Shown here one piece after another: positions 55,885 to 64,000 of a stretch of 64,000 nucleotides of DNA; position 1 is the first letter of the stretch; every line of letters starts with the position of its first letter. Both the position numbers and the translations under genes were made by a program. The notes beneath the pieces were generated by a model that saw only the letters and a list, made by a program, of their open reading frames with translations, searched no databases and was not told where the DNA came from. Source of the DNA: Apoderus coryli (taxonomy: Eukaryota > Arthropoda > Insecta > Coleoptera > Attelabidae). The stretch covers positions 11,656,001 through 11,720,000 of the forward strand of contig OU452204.1 of the NCBI GenBank assembly GCA_911728435.2, written 5' to 3'.

Positions 55885-56270
55885 AACGGCTGTTGTAGGT
55901 GCGCTGCCGCATCGATGCGGTCTCTCTCCTTTCGATGCTGCCTCTTCGCATCATCATGTCGTCGACGCTGCTCTTCAAAAACTTGATGGTCCTCGTAAAT
56001 GGTACGCCTCCATCTCGATCTGCTCCCAGTTGATCTTACGCATCTAAGTCACACTATGTTGGTCTTAAGAACATCCTTGTACCTCTTTGCCCTCCCTGAT
56101 TATGTGAGCCAACCTTAAGCTGTGAATTAAGGATTTGCTTTGGAAGGCGTTCCGTTGGCATGCGAATTACGTGGCCAGTCCATGGGAGCTGGTGCCTGAC
56201 GATCATCGCATCAATGATAGTTGTGTCAGCTTCCTCTAGAACGCTGATGTTTGTTCGTCAGTCCTGCCTT
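55885..56270 (-). pseudogene. LINE C-terminal fragment
   Basis: The minus strand reads ISVLEEADTTIIDAMIVRHQ, LPWTGHVIRMPTERLPKQIL and NSQLKVGSHNQGG, then with a frame change RYKDVLKTNI and further Arg-rich text up to RKERDRIDAAAHLQQ. The pattern (LRHQLRWAGHVxRMPDxRLPKQ) is the standard C-terminal end of a group of insect LINEs. RT is absent. Several frame breaks. Confidence 0.65.
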
Positions 56271-57439
56271 ATTATAACAAAAGATGAAGAACGATTTGCA
56301 ATATAATGCGCCGGAACTTATGATAAACTCAGTTAATTACACACCAGTTAATTACACTCAGAAAGTCTTGGACAGCTAAGGGGCTAGTCCAGATTTATAC
56401 AGTGCTGAGATGAAGAAGGTTCCGATCTGACTGATTAAATGGAGTTCTACTGAAGAAGAAAAGACGAAAATAAGACACTTCATATATCACTAATAAATTT
56501 CTACAAAAAAATCGCAATCGCAGATAATTTGACCATAAATTTCATATTCTGAATTTTCTTTAAAACATTATCACCATATTGGACACGAAATATCCATCAC
56601 GTCCGCCCATGCCACTTCACCCGGATGTTTTGTCACGTGACGTTTTTTTACGATCCATCCCAAAGGTATGCTAACCTATACACTGTTACTTGCATTTCCT
56701 CCACTCTCATAGATACACATTGAGTTTCACTTTCACTTTGGGGGTTGAAATGGGGGGCGGGTGGATATTCTCCTCTTTTTATTCTTAGAGGGCTGAACAG
56801 AAGGGGCTTAGATGACGCTATTGGGTGTTATTGGTAATCACTTGTATAGATTTCAAATTCAAAACAGAACTGATACTGTTTATATCACTGTAAGTAGACT
56901 ATATTATAAGAAGTTTAACAAAAATAGGAAGTAGTGAATCAAATTCTGTCAATAAATCATTTTGTCAATTTTATAACGTGACTTTCCTTTTGCATAAAAA
57001 ACCTTTAAACAATTATCTATGCGTTTAATCGTTCTACTCAGTAAAATGAATGAATGAAGTATATGATAACCCTAACAACCTAATGCCTGCTTAAAATTAT
57101 GAAATTGGTTTAAACTACTTACATTGTTTAGAGATACATCAAGATAAGACGTTAAAAAATAATAATAATAACGTAAGCAATAAAAAAATAAAGTGAAAAA
57201 CCGTAAAGGTTAATAGGTGTATGCAAAGAGTAAAAGGTGCCATAAGGTATTTATTGTAAGCATAGGCGCAGAAGTAATTTTTGCGTTTTATGAATCAGAC
57301 TGCGCCACAATGTCAGATCAAGCTGAAAAACGAACAGGATCCGACTGTCATGGTAATTCTTCAAAACGTTGGACTAGATGAATAGCAAGTGCTCAATCAG
57401 TTATTTCAATACTGACCAAACAAAATCAGCAACTATATC
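56271..57439. other. No gene seen
   Basis: AT-rich. No identifiable upstream part of either neighbouring LINE. Confidence 0.35.
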
Positions 57440-58130
57440 TCATCGAACGTATAAGAGACTTAGTAATTAAAGTATATGAGAAGGCCATCAAGTCCAGGAT
57501 TATTGGGTATCTGAATGAGCATGAGGGAAGGACTGTGCACCGCTCAGGCTATCATGTATCTGGCTAATGTCATTAGGGGCGGCTTCAGTCACAATATTCT
57601 TCGACCAAACCAAAGTTTTTGATTGCTTATCTCACGACAAGCTTATTACAAGTACAGTTTTTCTGGAAGTTGTGTGCATTTTCTAAAATCTTAATTGGAG
57701 GTTCCACTGCAACTTGTTCAAGTTAAAGGAAAAAGGTCGGCAACCTTGCCATTAACTTGGCATGTCCCACAGAGCTCAGTTTTGGTTCCAATTCTTTTCA
57801 TTTTGTATATAAATGACCTTGCAGAGCCAGTTTGTAGTTCGAATTTAATTTTATTTTTTGGACGACCCTACTGTATTGCGAAATTGTTTGCTGCCAACGA
57901 ATTGTTTGAACCTGGAGCAGGGCCAAGCTGTGTGCTTCTCCATAGGCACCTGGACATGCTTGATAACATTGATTCGGTGAAATTTCTGGGTGTTGTTCTA
58001 GATCCTGGTGCTCGGACGAATATCCACAAGTATTCCCTTAATGAAAACGTACAGCAATACGGTACGAAATTTGGAACGAACATAAGGCTAAAATTGAGTA
58101 GGATAAATGCGGCCAGATCAGCTTAAAATT
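57440..58130 (+). pseudogene. LINE reverse transcriptase fragment
   Basis: The plus strand reads AIKSRIIGYLNEHEGR, then in another frame FFDQTKVFDCLSHDKLI (first RT Asp region), then 57695-58126 with WHVPQSSVLVPILF plus ILYINDLAEPV (the GVPQGSVLGPILF motif, mutated) and VKFLGVVLDPGA. The YADD box is not recognisable: the text jumps from the INDL region to LDNIDSVKFLG, so it was probably deleted. Jockey-superfamily by motif. Confidence 0.7.
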
Positions 58131-58590
58131 ATTACAGTCCAAAATTCTTTAATGTGCTACCTCAGGGAGTAGCTTATTTAGTAGAAAAATGTTTTTTCTC
58201 ATTTGAGGAATTTTAATTAAATGATTTTAATGAATTAACTGTTTCAAGGTTTTGTTTAATAAATAGAGTAGTGAGTAGGTAGTTTATTACTCACAAAGCA
58301 AGAAGATCAATGCATTTTTTAAAAGGAATGCCACTTATCTTCTTAATCCAAGATATATTCGTCATGTGCTATGAGATTTTTGTTTATTTCTGTTGGAGTA
58401 CCTGTTACTAGTGAATTGAAGGCTGGAAAGCAAAATGGCCGCAAATTAGAGAAATATTTAGCTACATATAATCTATAATTTTTAGGACTATATGCCAAGA
58501 AAACAAACAGATACTTGGGATGGGAGAAGCGCGTGTCGACGTGGTCACGGTATTAAAGTACCTGGTCCCGTGGATAGTGGTTGGATGGGT
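58131..58590. other. No gene seen
   Basis: AT-rich spacer between two LINE parts. Confidence 0.3.
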
Positions 58591-58597
58591 GGACGGG

Positions 58598-58712
58598 GAG
58601 CTCCTGGCCGAGTCGGTAGACTTTTGCCAATGCCATGTAGTTATGGACTACATAGTTGTAGGTGCTGGCATCTGGCAGTCGATGACCGTGGTTCGGATTC
58701 CACTGTAGGTCC
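58598..58712 (+). repeat. tRNA-Ser/Leu-like SINE module
   Basis: The plus strand has an A box TGGCCGAGTCGG as in class II tRNAs (Ser/Leu) and a B box GGTTCGGATTCC about 75 bases downstream, followed by a C-rich end and an A-rich stretch. The interval has been lengthened and contains a small inverted repeat (GCCATGTAG...CTACATAG). Together these fit a tRNA-derived SINE head. Confidence 0.5.
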
Positions 58713-58845
58713 AAGTTAAAACAAAAACTAAAATACGCTGGCTGTATTACCTTAGATGTAAAGGCCAATAATAGGGAAAAAAACTGATACTTAGGTAATT
58801 AGGTCAACATGATGATAATGAAACTAGCACTTCAATTTTTGTGAC

Positions 58846-59475
58846 ACAACATACGGTCCTTGCCTTACTAAATTTGCTTCCAATAGGATACAGAAAATGC
58901 AAAAGTCTTGTTTAAGATTTGTATATGGAATACGCAAGTACGATCCTGTTTCGTTTAAGTTGAGGGACGCTGGGTGGCTGAGCATGAGCGATCGACGCAA
59001 GCATTACTCCTTGTCTTTGTTTCACAGCCTTATAATAAATAATAGACCCGAATATCTGTCACAGAAAGTAAGATACAGGACTGATGTTCATAATGTGAAC
59101 TTAAGACACAAGGGCTTCATCTCTCCACCATTGTTTAAAATAGATTTTTTTCGTCGGTCTTTCACATATAACGTTTTCCGCTTGTATAATGACATTCCGG
59201 CTGACCTGAAGTCTTTGAGTGTTACTGCATTTAAGAGAAAATTGAGGTCTGCTTTAGTCATACACTAATCGAATGCGAAATTTTGTGTGCTTGCTAAAAT
59301 TTTAAATGTATGTTGCACAGGATCGAGGATGGTTTCGCCAGGGGTTGAATTTAAATCATTCGTAGAATGCTTCGTACTCCTTTTTGTGTATAATGATTTT
59401 AATCTTAAGTTGCATATGTAATATTGTTTTGAATTTTTTTTATACGCAAATAAATTTATATTATTATTATTATAT
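58846..59475 (+). pseudogene. LINE C-terminus with 3' UTR and TTA tail
   Basis: The frame reads YGPCLTKFASNRIQKMQKSC, FVYGIRKYDPVSFKLRDAGW and DVHNVNLRHKGFI, ending KSLSVTAFKRKLRSAL at TAA (59266-59268). This is the post-RT region of jockey-like LINEs. A 3' UTR of about 190 bases ends in ATAAATTTATATTATTATTA, a short TTA-repeat tail of the kind made by target-primed reverse transcription. It is 5' truncated and has no internal stop. Its motif style differs from the RT fragment at 57.4-58.1 kb, so I treat them as separate insertions. Confidence 0.75.
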
Positions 59476-59950
59476 GTTTATGGGCAGGTGTCACCTTTGT
59501 AAATAATGATTTAGTATATCAAATACTCTTGGAACACAATTGGAACGTATAGTTTATGTGATTTAACCAAACCAACGAGCTTGGTCAAATTGTATCTACG
59601 TATCAGCAATAGTGACTGAAAAATCGAAAAGGTTTTTTTTTTGTAAACTAAATCTAACAAAACAAATGTTAATGTTAGTAAAGGATAAACCATCTAAATC
59701 AATTTTCGACACGTACTTCTAGCACCTCAAACAAGATTTCTCTAAGTTGTTAAAATAAATAAATGAATGAATTTGCTGAAACTTGTAAAATAACTCTTGT
59801 TATGTTTTAGAAATTTGGAAAAGAATTAAGTATACCTAAGTACCTATGATCGAAAATAAGTAGTTAGGGTACTGTAAGTGGTTATTGATAATGTTACAAC
59901 AAAGAAAATAACTCTTAAGTCTTGCCATCAGTTTTAGTTACAAATATTTC
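59476..59950. other. No gene seen
   Basis: AT-rich. Confidence 0.35.
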
Positions 59951-59951
59951 C

Positions 59952-60003
59952 TTTGTTGTCGGTTTCGGTCCATGCAAGGATCATCATCAGACAAACAACA
60001 AAA
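59952..60003 (-). other. Hammerhead-like fold without cleavage site
   Basis: On the minus strand TTTGTTGT precedes CTGATGA; a stem-loop GATCC/GGACC (one mismatch) and GAAAC follow, then CG and ACAACAAA. The outer segments pair over eight bases. The ATGT segment and a GUH cleavage triplet are missing, so as it stands it should not self-cleave. Confidence 0.4.
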
Positions 60004-61734
60004 GTGGGTTGTTAATTATTACATTGGCCAATTAAAATTTTTAGAGTTAAACCAAGTTAAGTGAAGTGAAAATATCATACTAGCTTCTTGGTCAGAATCG
60101 CATGTACCTCAAACATATTCATTCATATGAGAAGTCGACTTCACAATCATACAGAAGGTGGTCATAATTAATTAAATCAATTATTAAGATTGGTCAGTAT
60201 CGTAAGGTTATTTAAATGCAAAATATTTTATTTATATTCTTCTAACAGGTGGTCGTTAAAGTATTCGACACGTCAATTCTATATACGGCGCGCCGCTGTA
60301 ATTGTTTTGACGTTTCTTTCTCGACTCTACTCATAGATTAATAATGACTTTGTACACGTTGGCCCATATTGGGTGCTAAACACGAAATGATTTACTGCTT
60401 TCCGAATGGAATTTGCACTATATGGTGCGAGTATATTATACCATATAACACTATAACTATATATTATAACATTGATTTGCTCGTAAATTACCAATTCGAG
60501 TGGAAGAGAAAGAGAAAATCATTACTTATTCATAAGGTTATTATTTTGTACGTGTGTGTTGTATGTTTGGTTTTTAATTCATTTCTTATTTGTCATAACG
60601 TTCATCTCAAATACCAGGAGGCTCAAAAAAATCTAATGAACAATTGCGAAGAGAATCTAGCGTAGCTCTTCATCAGGACAATTTTTAATTTAAATTTGCA
60701 GGATTAGTTTACATATTGGCAGGTCATGAACATATCTAGGCGTGGAATACATTGCTACGGTCTTCCTTAAACATATTTCGAGAAATATTCACGTTTTGCA
60801 TCAGAACGGCAGGTATGTTCTGGATCGAATATCACGTAACGTCAATAATTCTGACCAAAAACATCAACTTGCTTAACTCACAACACACGCTGCACCCTTA
60901 TATTCACATCTCCACTCCATCTGATTTACAATCCAATACGGCCTTAGCTGATGATGATTATATGAATAAGTGTAATGAGCTTTTCAATTAAAGGCCCAAT
61001 GACATACTAAGTAGTATGGGTTTATATGAGCGTATTTTAAATTTTCTCATATTTTTATGGTATCCAAGCCAACAATACTGTACCCCCCACTAGGCTGTAA
61101 ACCCCCGGTATTCTACATTACAAGTAATCGTATATATTTTCACAACTAATCCCTGTTCATTAAAACCAGTTCGCTTAGTTACTGACACAGTTAGAATTGC
61201 TCTCCATATCCCTGTTCACTTTTGGCCCAACTTTACTAAACTCTCTCGTCAGCTATTTGTCTCCATCCACCAAATGTTTTGGTATTCCCAAAACAGTTAA
61301 GATAAAACTTTTGAATCTCCTTAAGCAGTTTGAACGCATGGCCATACTTTGATCGGCGTACTCACATGCTTCGTTAATTTAAACTACCACTTATTTCAGC
61401 CCTGACTCTGTCGTTAGAGAACACACCTTTAGATCCAGAACTAAAGAAACAATATGGTTTTGATAGCTCCTGTTCCTTAGCTTCAGTAATGCTGACGGTA
61501 ATATTTTTATCATTTTGAAGTTATTTTTTGTCAATTGATTTGCAAAATGAAGATCATCCAATCTTTCCTCACATAGTTTTTGGACCACCTTGTATATCAG
61601 TAATAAGTTTGTATTATGATTATTTTCCGCCAAGCTATAAATTATGCAATTGTCATACGACAGTAAGAGAATTTTGTGTATGCATATTAAATCGACACTA
61701 TGTGTAAGTGGATATCACAAAACCAATGAAGTAA
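60004..61734. other. No gene seen
   Basis: AT-rich. A small GC-rich palindrome (GGCGCGCC) lies near 60288. Short open frames look random. Confidence 0.35.
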
Positions 61735-62298
61735 TTGGAAATTACAGAAAACTTAAGGTGGGTTTACAGGTTCAATCAGAAAAACGAACCAGTGCACGAT
61801 AATTCTGAATTTCATAGGCTGGTGATATCAAACAAATTCTTTAAAGAGGCTTTATATGAAAACGAATTCGGGGTCAAAATCAACGGCGAGCTGATTAACA
61901 GCATTCGCTATGCTGACAATATATTTCAGGCGATGATGTTCAGGGTCTCCAAAAACTCATAAATTCTGTTAGTGCAGTGGGACAAGAAATGGGACTGAAT
62001 ATAAATGTTTCTAAGACAAAGTTTATGGTCTTTAGCCGTCAGCAATACCTCAACACTACAGATAAATGGACAGAACATTGAGTATCCAGTTTTAAATACC
62101 TCGGATGCTACCGTGCAACTCGAACCGGATAAGGAAATTAGATGCAAGATTGAATCGACCCATTCAATGTGCCGGAAGATGAGATCAATGTTTTGTAATG
62201 ACAGCCTGAACCAAAAGCTGCCACAAAGAACGATTAAATGTTACATTTGCTCTGTGCTGAACATGTTTAACAGTAACACGTTAGACGAAAACATCTGA
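61735..62298 (+). pseudogene. RTE-like LINE fragment, RT core and following region
   Basis: Plus-strand text: ENEFGVKINGELINSIRYAD (catalytic YADD region, mutated to YADN), then in a second frame VQGLQKLINSVSAVGQEMGL and NINVSKTKFMVFSRQQYL, then in a third LQINGQNIEYPVLN and MCRKMRSMFCNDSLNQKLPQ, then RTIKCYICSV. Domain order matches the LINE at 39.65-41.13 kb, and both belong to the same RTE-like group. It stops near 62298, before the C-terminal end. Old and multiply frameshifted. Confidence 0.75.
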
Positions 62299-62790
62299 GC
62301 TGCAAAAAACAGTGTTGCCAAAAAGAAAGTTCCTAAAAAAATCACCCGTTATATCGGTCCGAAATATAAACTAAGTTGCTCTTGATAATCTTGATAATTA
62401 GCGACATAATCTTCGTATCCCAAGTGTCTGTCCACGAGAATTCGAAGATTTGCATATACACGTCTGATTGTTCAACTTCAATTCCATCCAATTAATTTTG
62501 TTGTGAGCTTCATTTAACAGTAGTTGTTAAGAGTGCCTTCCAAAAAATAAGGTTTTAATGCCTCTTAGAGATTTCAGATGTTTTGTAAAGGATAAACTCA
62601 TTGTGTGAATATATTGCCGCTGAAAATTTTCTATTTTGAGCGAATAGTACCTACAACCAAAAATCATCAGCATATTAATCATTACTGAAATCTGCTGTGT
62701 ATATCGAAAAAATAATCAGTACCAATACACTACCTAGCGGAACAACCCTGGTCAAGGATGTACATGTAAATTCAGCAGCTGTAGCGCAGT
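62299..62790. other. No gene seen
   Basis: Unassigned AT-rich DNA before the next transposon. Confidence 0.35.
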
Positions 62791-63505
62791 AATACTAGGT
62801 GGGCCAAGACATCACTCTATTGGAAGATGCTCTCATTTTTGCAAATGGCCGCCAATCTCAAATCTGTTTTGACATTTGTGGACTAGACAGATGCAGAATA
62901 CAAGTGAACAAGCCATGGAGCGATACACTCCCCAAGAACGCGGAATAATCGTGTCTATTTTTTTGCGTAACAATTCGTCTGTAGTGTTGGCAGAGCGCGA
63001 ATTCCGTCGCCAATTTCCCGGCCCTCCGACACTGCACCGTTTGGCAACCAACATTAAAGAGTATGGGACCACACGAGACATTGCCAAGAGTGGCCAGCCC
63101 CGGAGCGCCCGGACTGCCGAGAATATTGCCGCTGTTGCCGAGGATGTCGAGCTGTCGCCGGAAACATCGACCAGACGCCGCGCGCCGTGCCACGCAATTA
63201 GCCATCAGCCGAACGTCCCTAAAGCGAATTTTAGTCAAAGATCTGCTGCTTCCTGTACAAAGTCCAGTCCGTGCATCAGCTGCTGCCTGCCGACCGCCAA
63301 AAGCGCCTAAGCCATCCTCCATCTCGAGGAAGAAGTGGACGACCAAAATCATAATGAGCGATGACTCTCATTACCACCTCAGCGGGTACGTGAACAAGCA
63401 AAACTATCGCTTTTTTCGAGAATGCCGCTGGCCAAACGACAACAGTGGACGGTGCGCAATATATAGGGCCATGTTGACCGAGTTTTTTCTGCCGCGATTG
63501 GACGA
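62791..63505 (+). mobile_element. DUF4817-type transposon, copy B, cut by a mariner
   Basis: It begins CTAGGTGGGCCA (preceded by TA) like copy A at 13849, and the first 100 bp are nearly the same in the two copies (ATGCTCTCATTTTTGCAAAT). Similarity to the family stops near 63505, where an oppositely oriented mariner begins. The right half may lie beyond the window. Confidence 0.75.
62915..63505 (+). pseudogene. Transposase pseudogene, DUF4817/DDE type, copy B
   Basis: MERYTPQERGIIVSIFLRNN opens the DUF4817 domain; SARTAENIAAVAEDV follows. A frameshift near 63190 leads into LAISRTSLKRILVKDLL, then a decayed segment, KIIMSDDSHYHLSGYVNKQN (first catalytic Asp) and MLTEFFLPRLDEL. Between NYRF and the GPFFFENAAG-like DNA a stretch of roughly 110 bp present in copy A is missing. 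Thus copy B keeps what copy A lost and the reverse. Confidence 0.75.
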
Positions 63506-64000
63506 ATTAGTGTCGCAAAACGTTGACCTCTCAGTTTGTTCTTTACGTACGCGAATAAAAAGAAGTCATTCGGTGCCAAGTCAGGACTATACGGCGGATG
63601 ACGTATCAAATCGATGTTTTGGGTGCTCAAAAATGCAGTTGTTTGAGCCGATGTGTGAGAGCTCGCATTGTCGTAGTGAAGAGTGATCCGTCTTCGGCGG
63701 TTGGTTTTCCTGATTTCTTGGAAGACAACTGGCAAACAAATGGTTGTGTACCACTCAGAATTGACTGTTCTGCTTTGTTCTAGTGGTACGGTTGCGACAT
63801 GTGCAGTTGTTCCGAAAAAACAGGCGACCATTTGCTTGGAAGTGCTTCGTGCGCGAACAACTTTTGATGGATTTAGCTCATCTTGACACACCCATACAGT
63901 TTACTGCTGTTTACTTTCGGGCTCATACGCGTAAATCCACGATTCATCACCTGCCACGATGTCATAGACGTGTTTCAGAGCACCGCGATCGTATTTTTTG
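63506..64000 (-). pseudogene. Classical mariner transposase, running off the window
   Basis: Minus-strand frame: from the window edge RGALKHVYDIVAGDESWIYA (first catalytic Asp), YEPESKQQ, a stop (TAA near 63902), then SKQMVACFFGTTAHVATVP, YDNASSHTSAQTTAF (second Asp) and PPYSPDLAPNDFFLF (third Asp), giving the D34D spacing of mariners, then KNKLRGQRF. The N-terminal DNA-binding part lies beyond base 64000. The 3' end appears cut near 63506, at the join with the DUF4817-type element. One visible stop; otherwise well kept. Confidence 0.85.

Noticed and set aside
57440..59475. A single LINE interrupted by a SINE, joining the RT part (57.4-58.1 kb) with the C-terminal part (58.85-59.47 kb)
   Set aside because: The motif style of the two parts points to different clades and the spacer is longer than one SINE. 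Not excluded, but not supported.
60280..60310. GGCGCGCC palindrome as a regulatory site
   Set aside because: Single restriction-site-like palindrome; no further support.
1..64000. CRISPR array, bacterial genes, rRNA genes or integrated viral genes
   Set aside because: No regularly spaced repeats, no ribosomal RNA signatures and no viral domain outside the BEL retrotransposon were seen. The composition and elements are those of an insect nuclear genome.

Overview
This window looks like intergenic or intronic DNA from an insect nuclear genome. It is very AT-rich, almost every recognisable coding stretch comes from a transposable element, and the mix of elements is typical of insects: DUF4817-type and classical mariner transposases, piggyBac, BEL/Pao, RTE-, jockey- and I/LOA-like LINEs, tRNA-related SINE modules and TA-flanked MITEs. 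I cannot fix the order; a beetle or hemipteran would fit. I see no complete host gene. Two short stretches may be host exons: a THAP-domain exon on the minus strand near 9.75-9.94 kb, and a TATA-box promoter with a tiny first exon near 13.25-13.35 kb.

Layout: 1.7-4.9 kb holds MITEs, one foldback nested inside another TA-flanked element. 11.9-17.7 kb is a repeat cluster: two tRNA-Ala(CGC)-like modules, half of a foldback element, a decayed DUF4817-type transposon, about four units of a roughly 140 bp tandem repeat and CAGA-type microsatellites. 18.1-18.6 kb is a large hairpin with a hammerhead-like sequence in one arm. 19.4-22.3 kb carries a frameshifted transposon with terminal repeats, a LINE tail, a mariner tail and a deleted piggyBac transposase. 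24.9-31.8 kb is the best-preserved block: a mariner-like element with terminal inverted repeats of about 320 bp, split by a young 5.5 kb BEL/Pao retrotransposon with 179 bp LTRs and a TAATG target duplication. 33.3-35.2 kb has a foldback element and a second hammerhead-bearing inverted-repeat element. 39.6-41.1 kb is an RTE-like LINE. 43.1-47.3 kb has a mariner, a perfectly bounded piggyBac deletion derivative and another DUF4817-type transposase. 49.2-59.5 kb is dominated by LINE fragments, and 61.7-64.0 kb by an RTE fragment and a DUF4817-type element broken by an oppositely oriented mariner.

The most interesting signal is a set of up to nine sequences resembling the hammerhead ribozyme: a CTGATGA or CTGAGGA core, a stem-loop, GAAAC, then usually ATGT. 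Four have convincing stem I pairing. Two lie inside elements with inverted terminal arms. This matches what is known of Penelope-like elements and related retrozymes, but no Penelope protein is visible here, so they may be non-autonomous derivatives.

The genes here do not form a pathway. They are selfish elements at different stages of decay, and the nesting gives relative ages: the BEL element is young, and most LINE and DNA-transposon copies are old.
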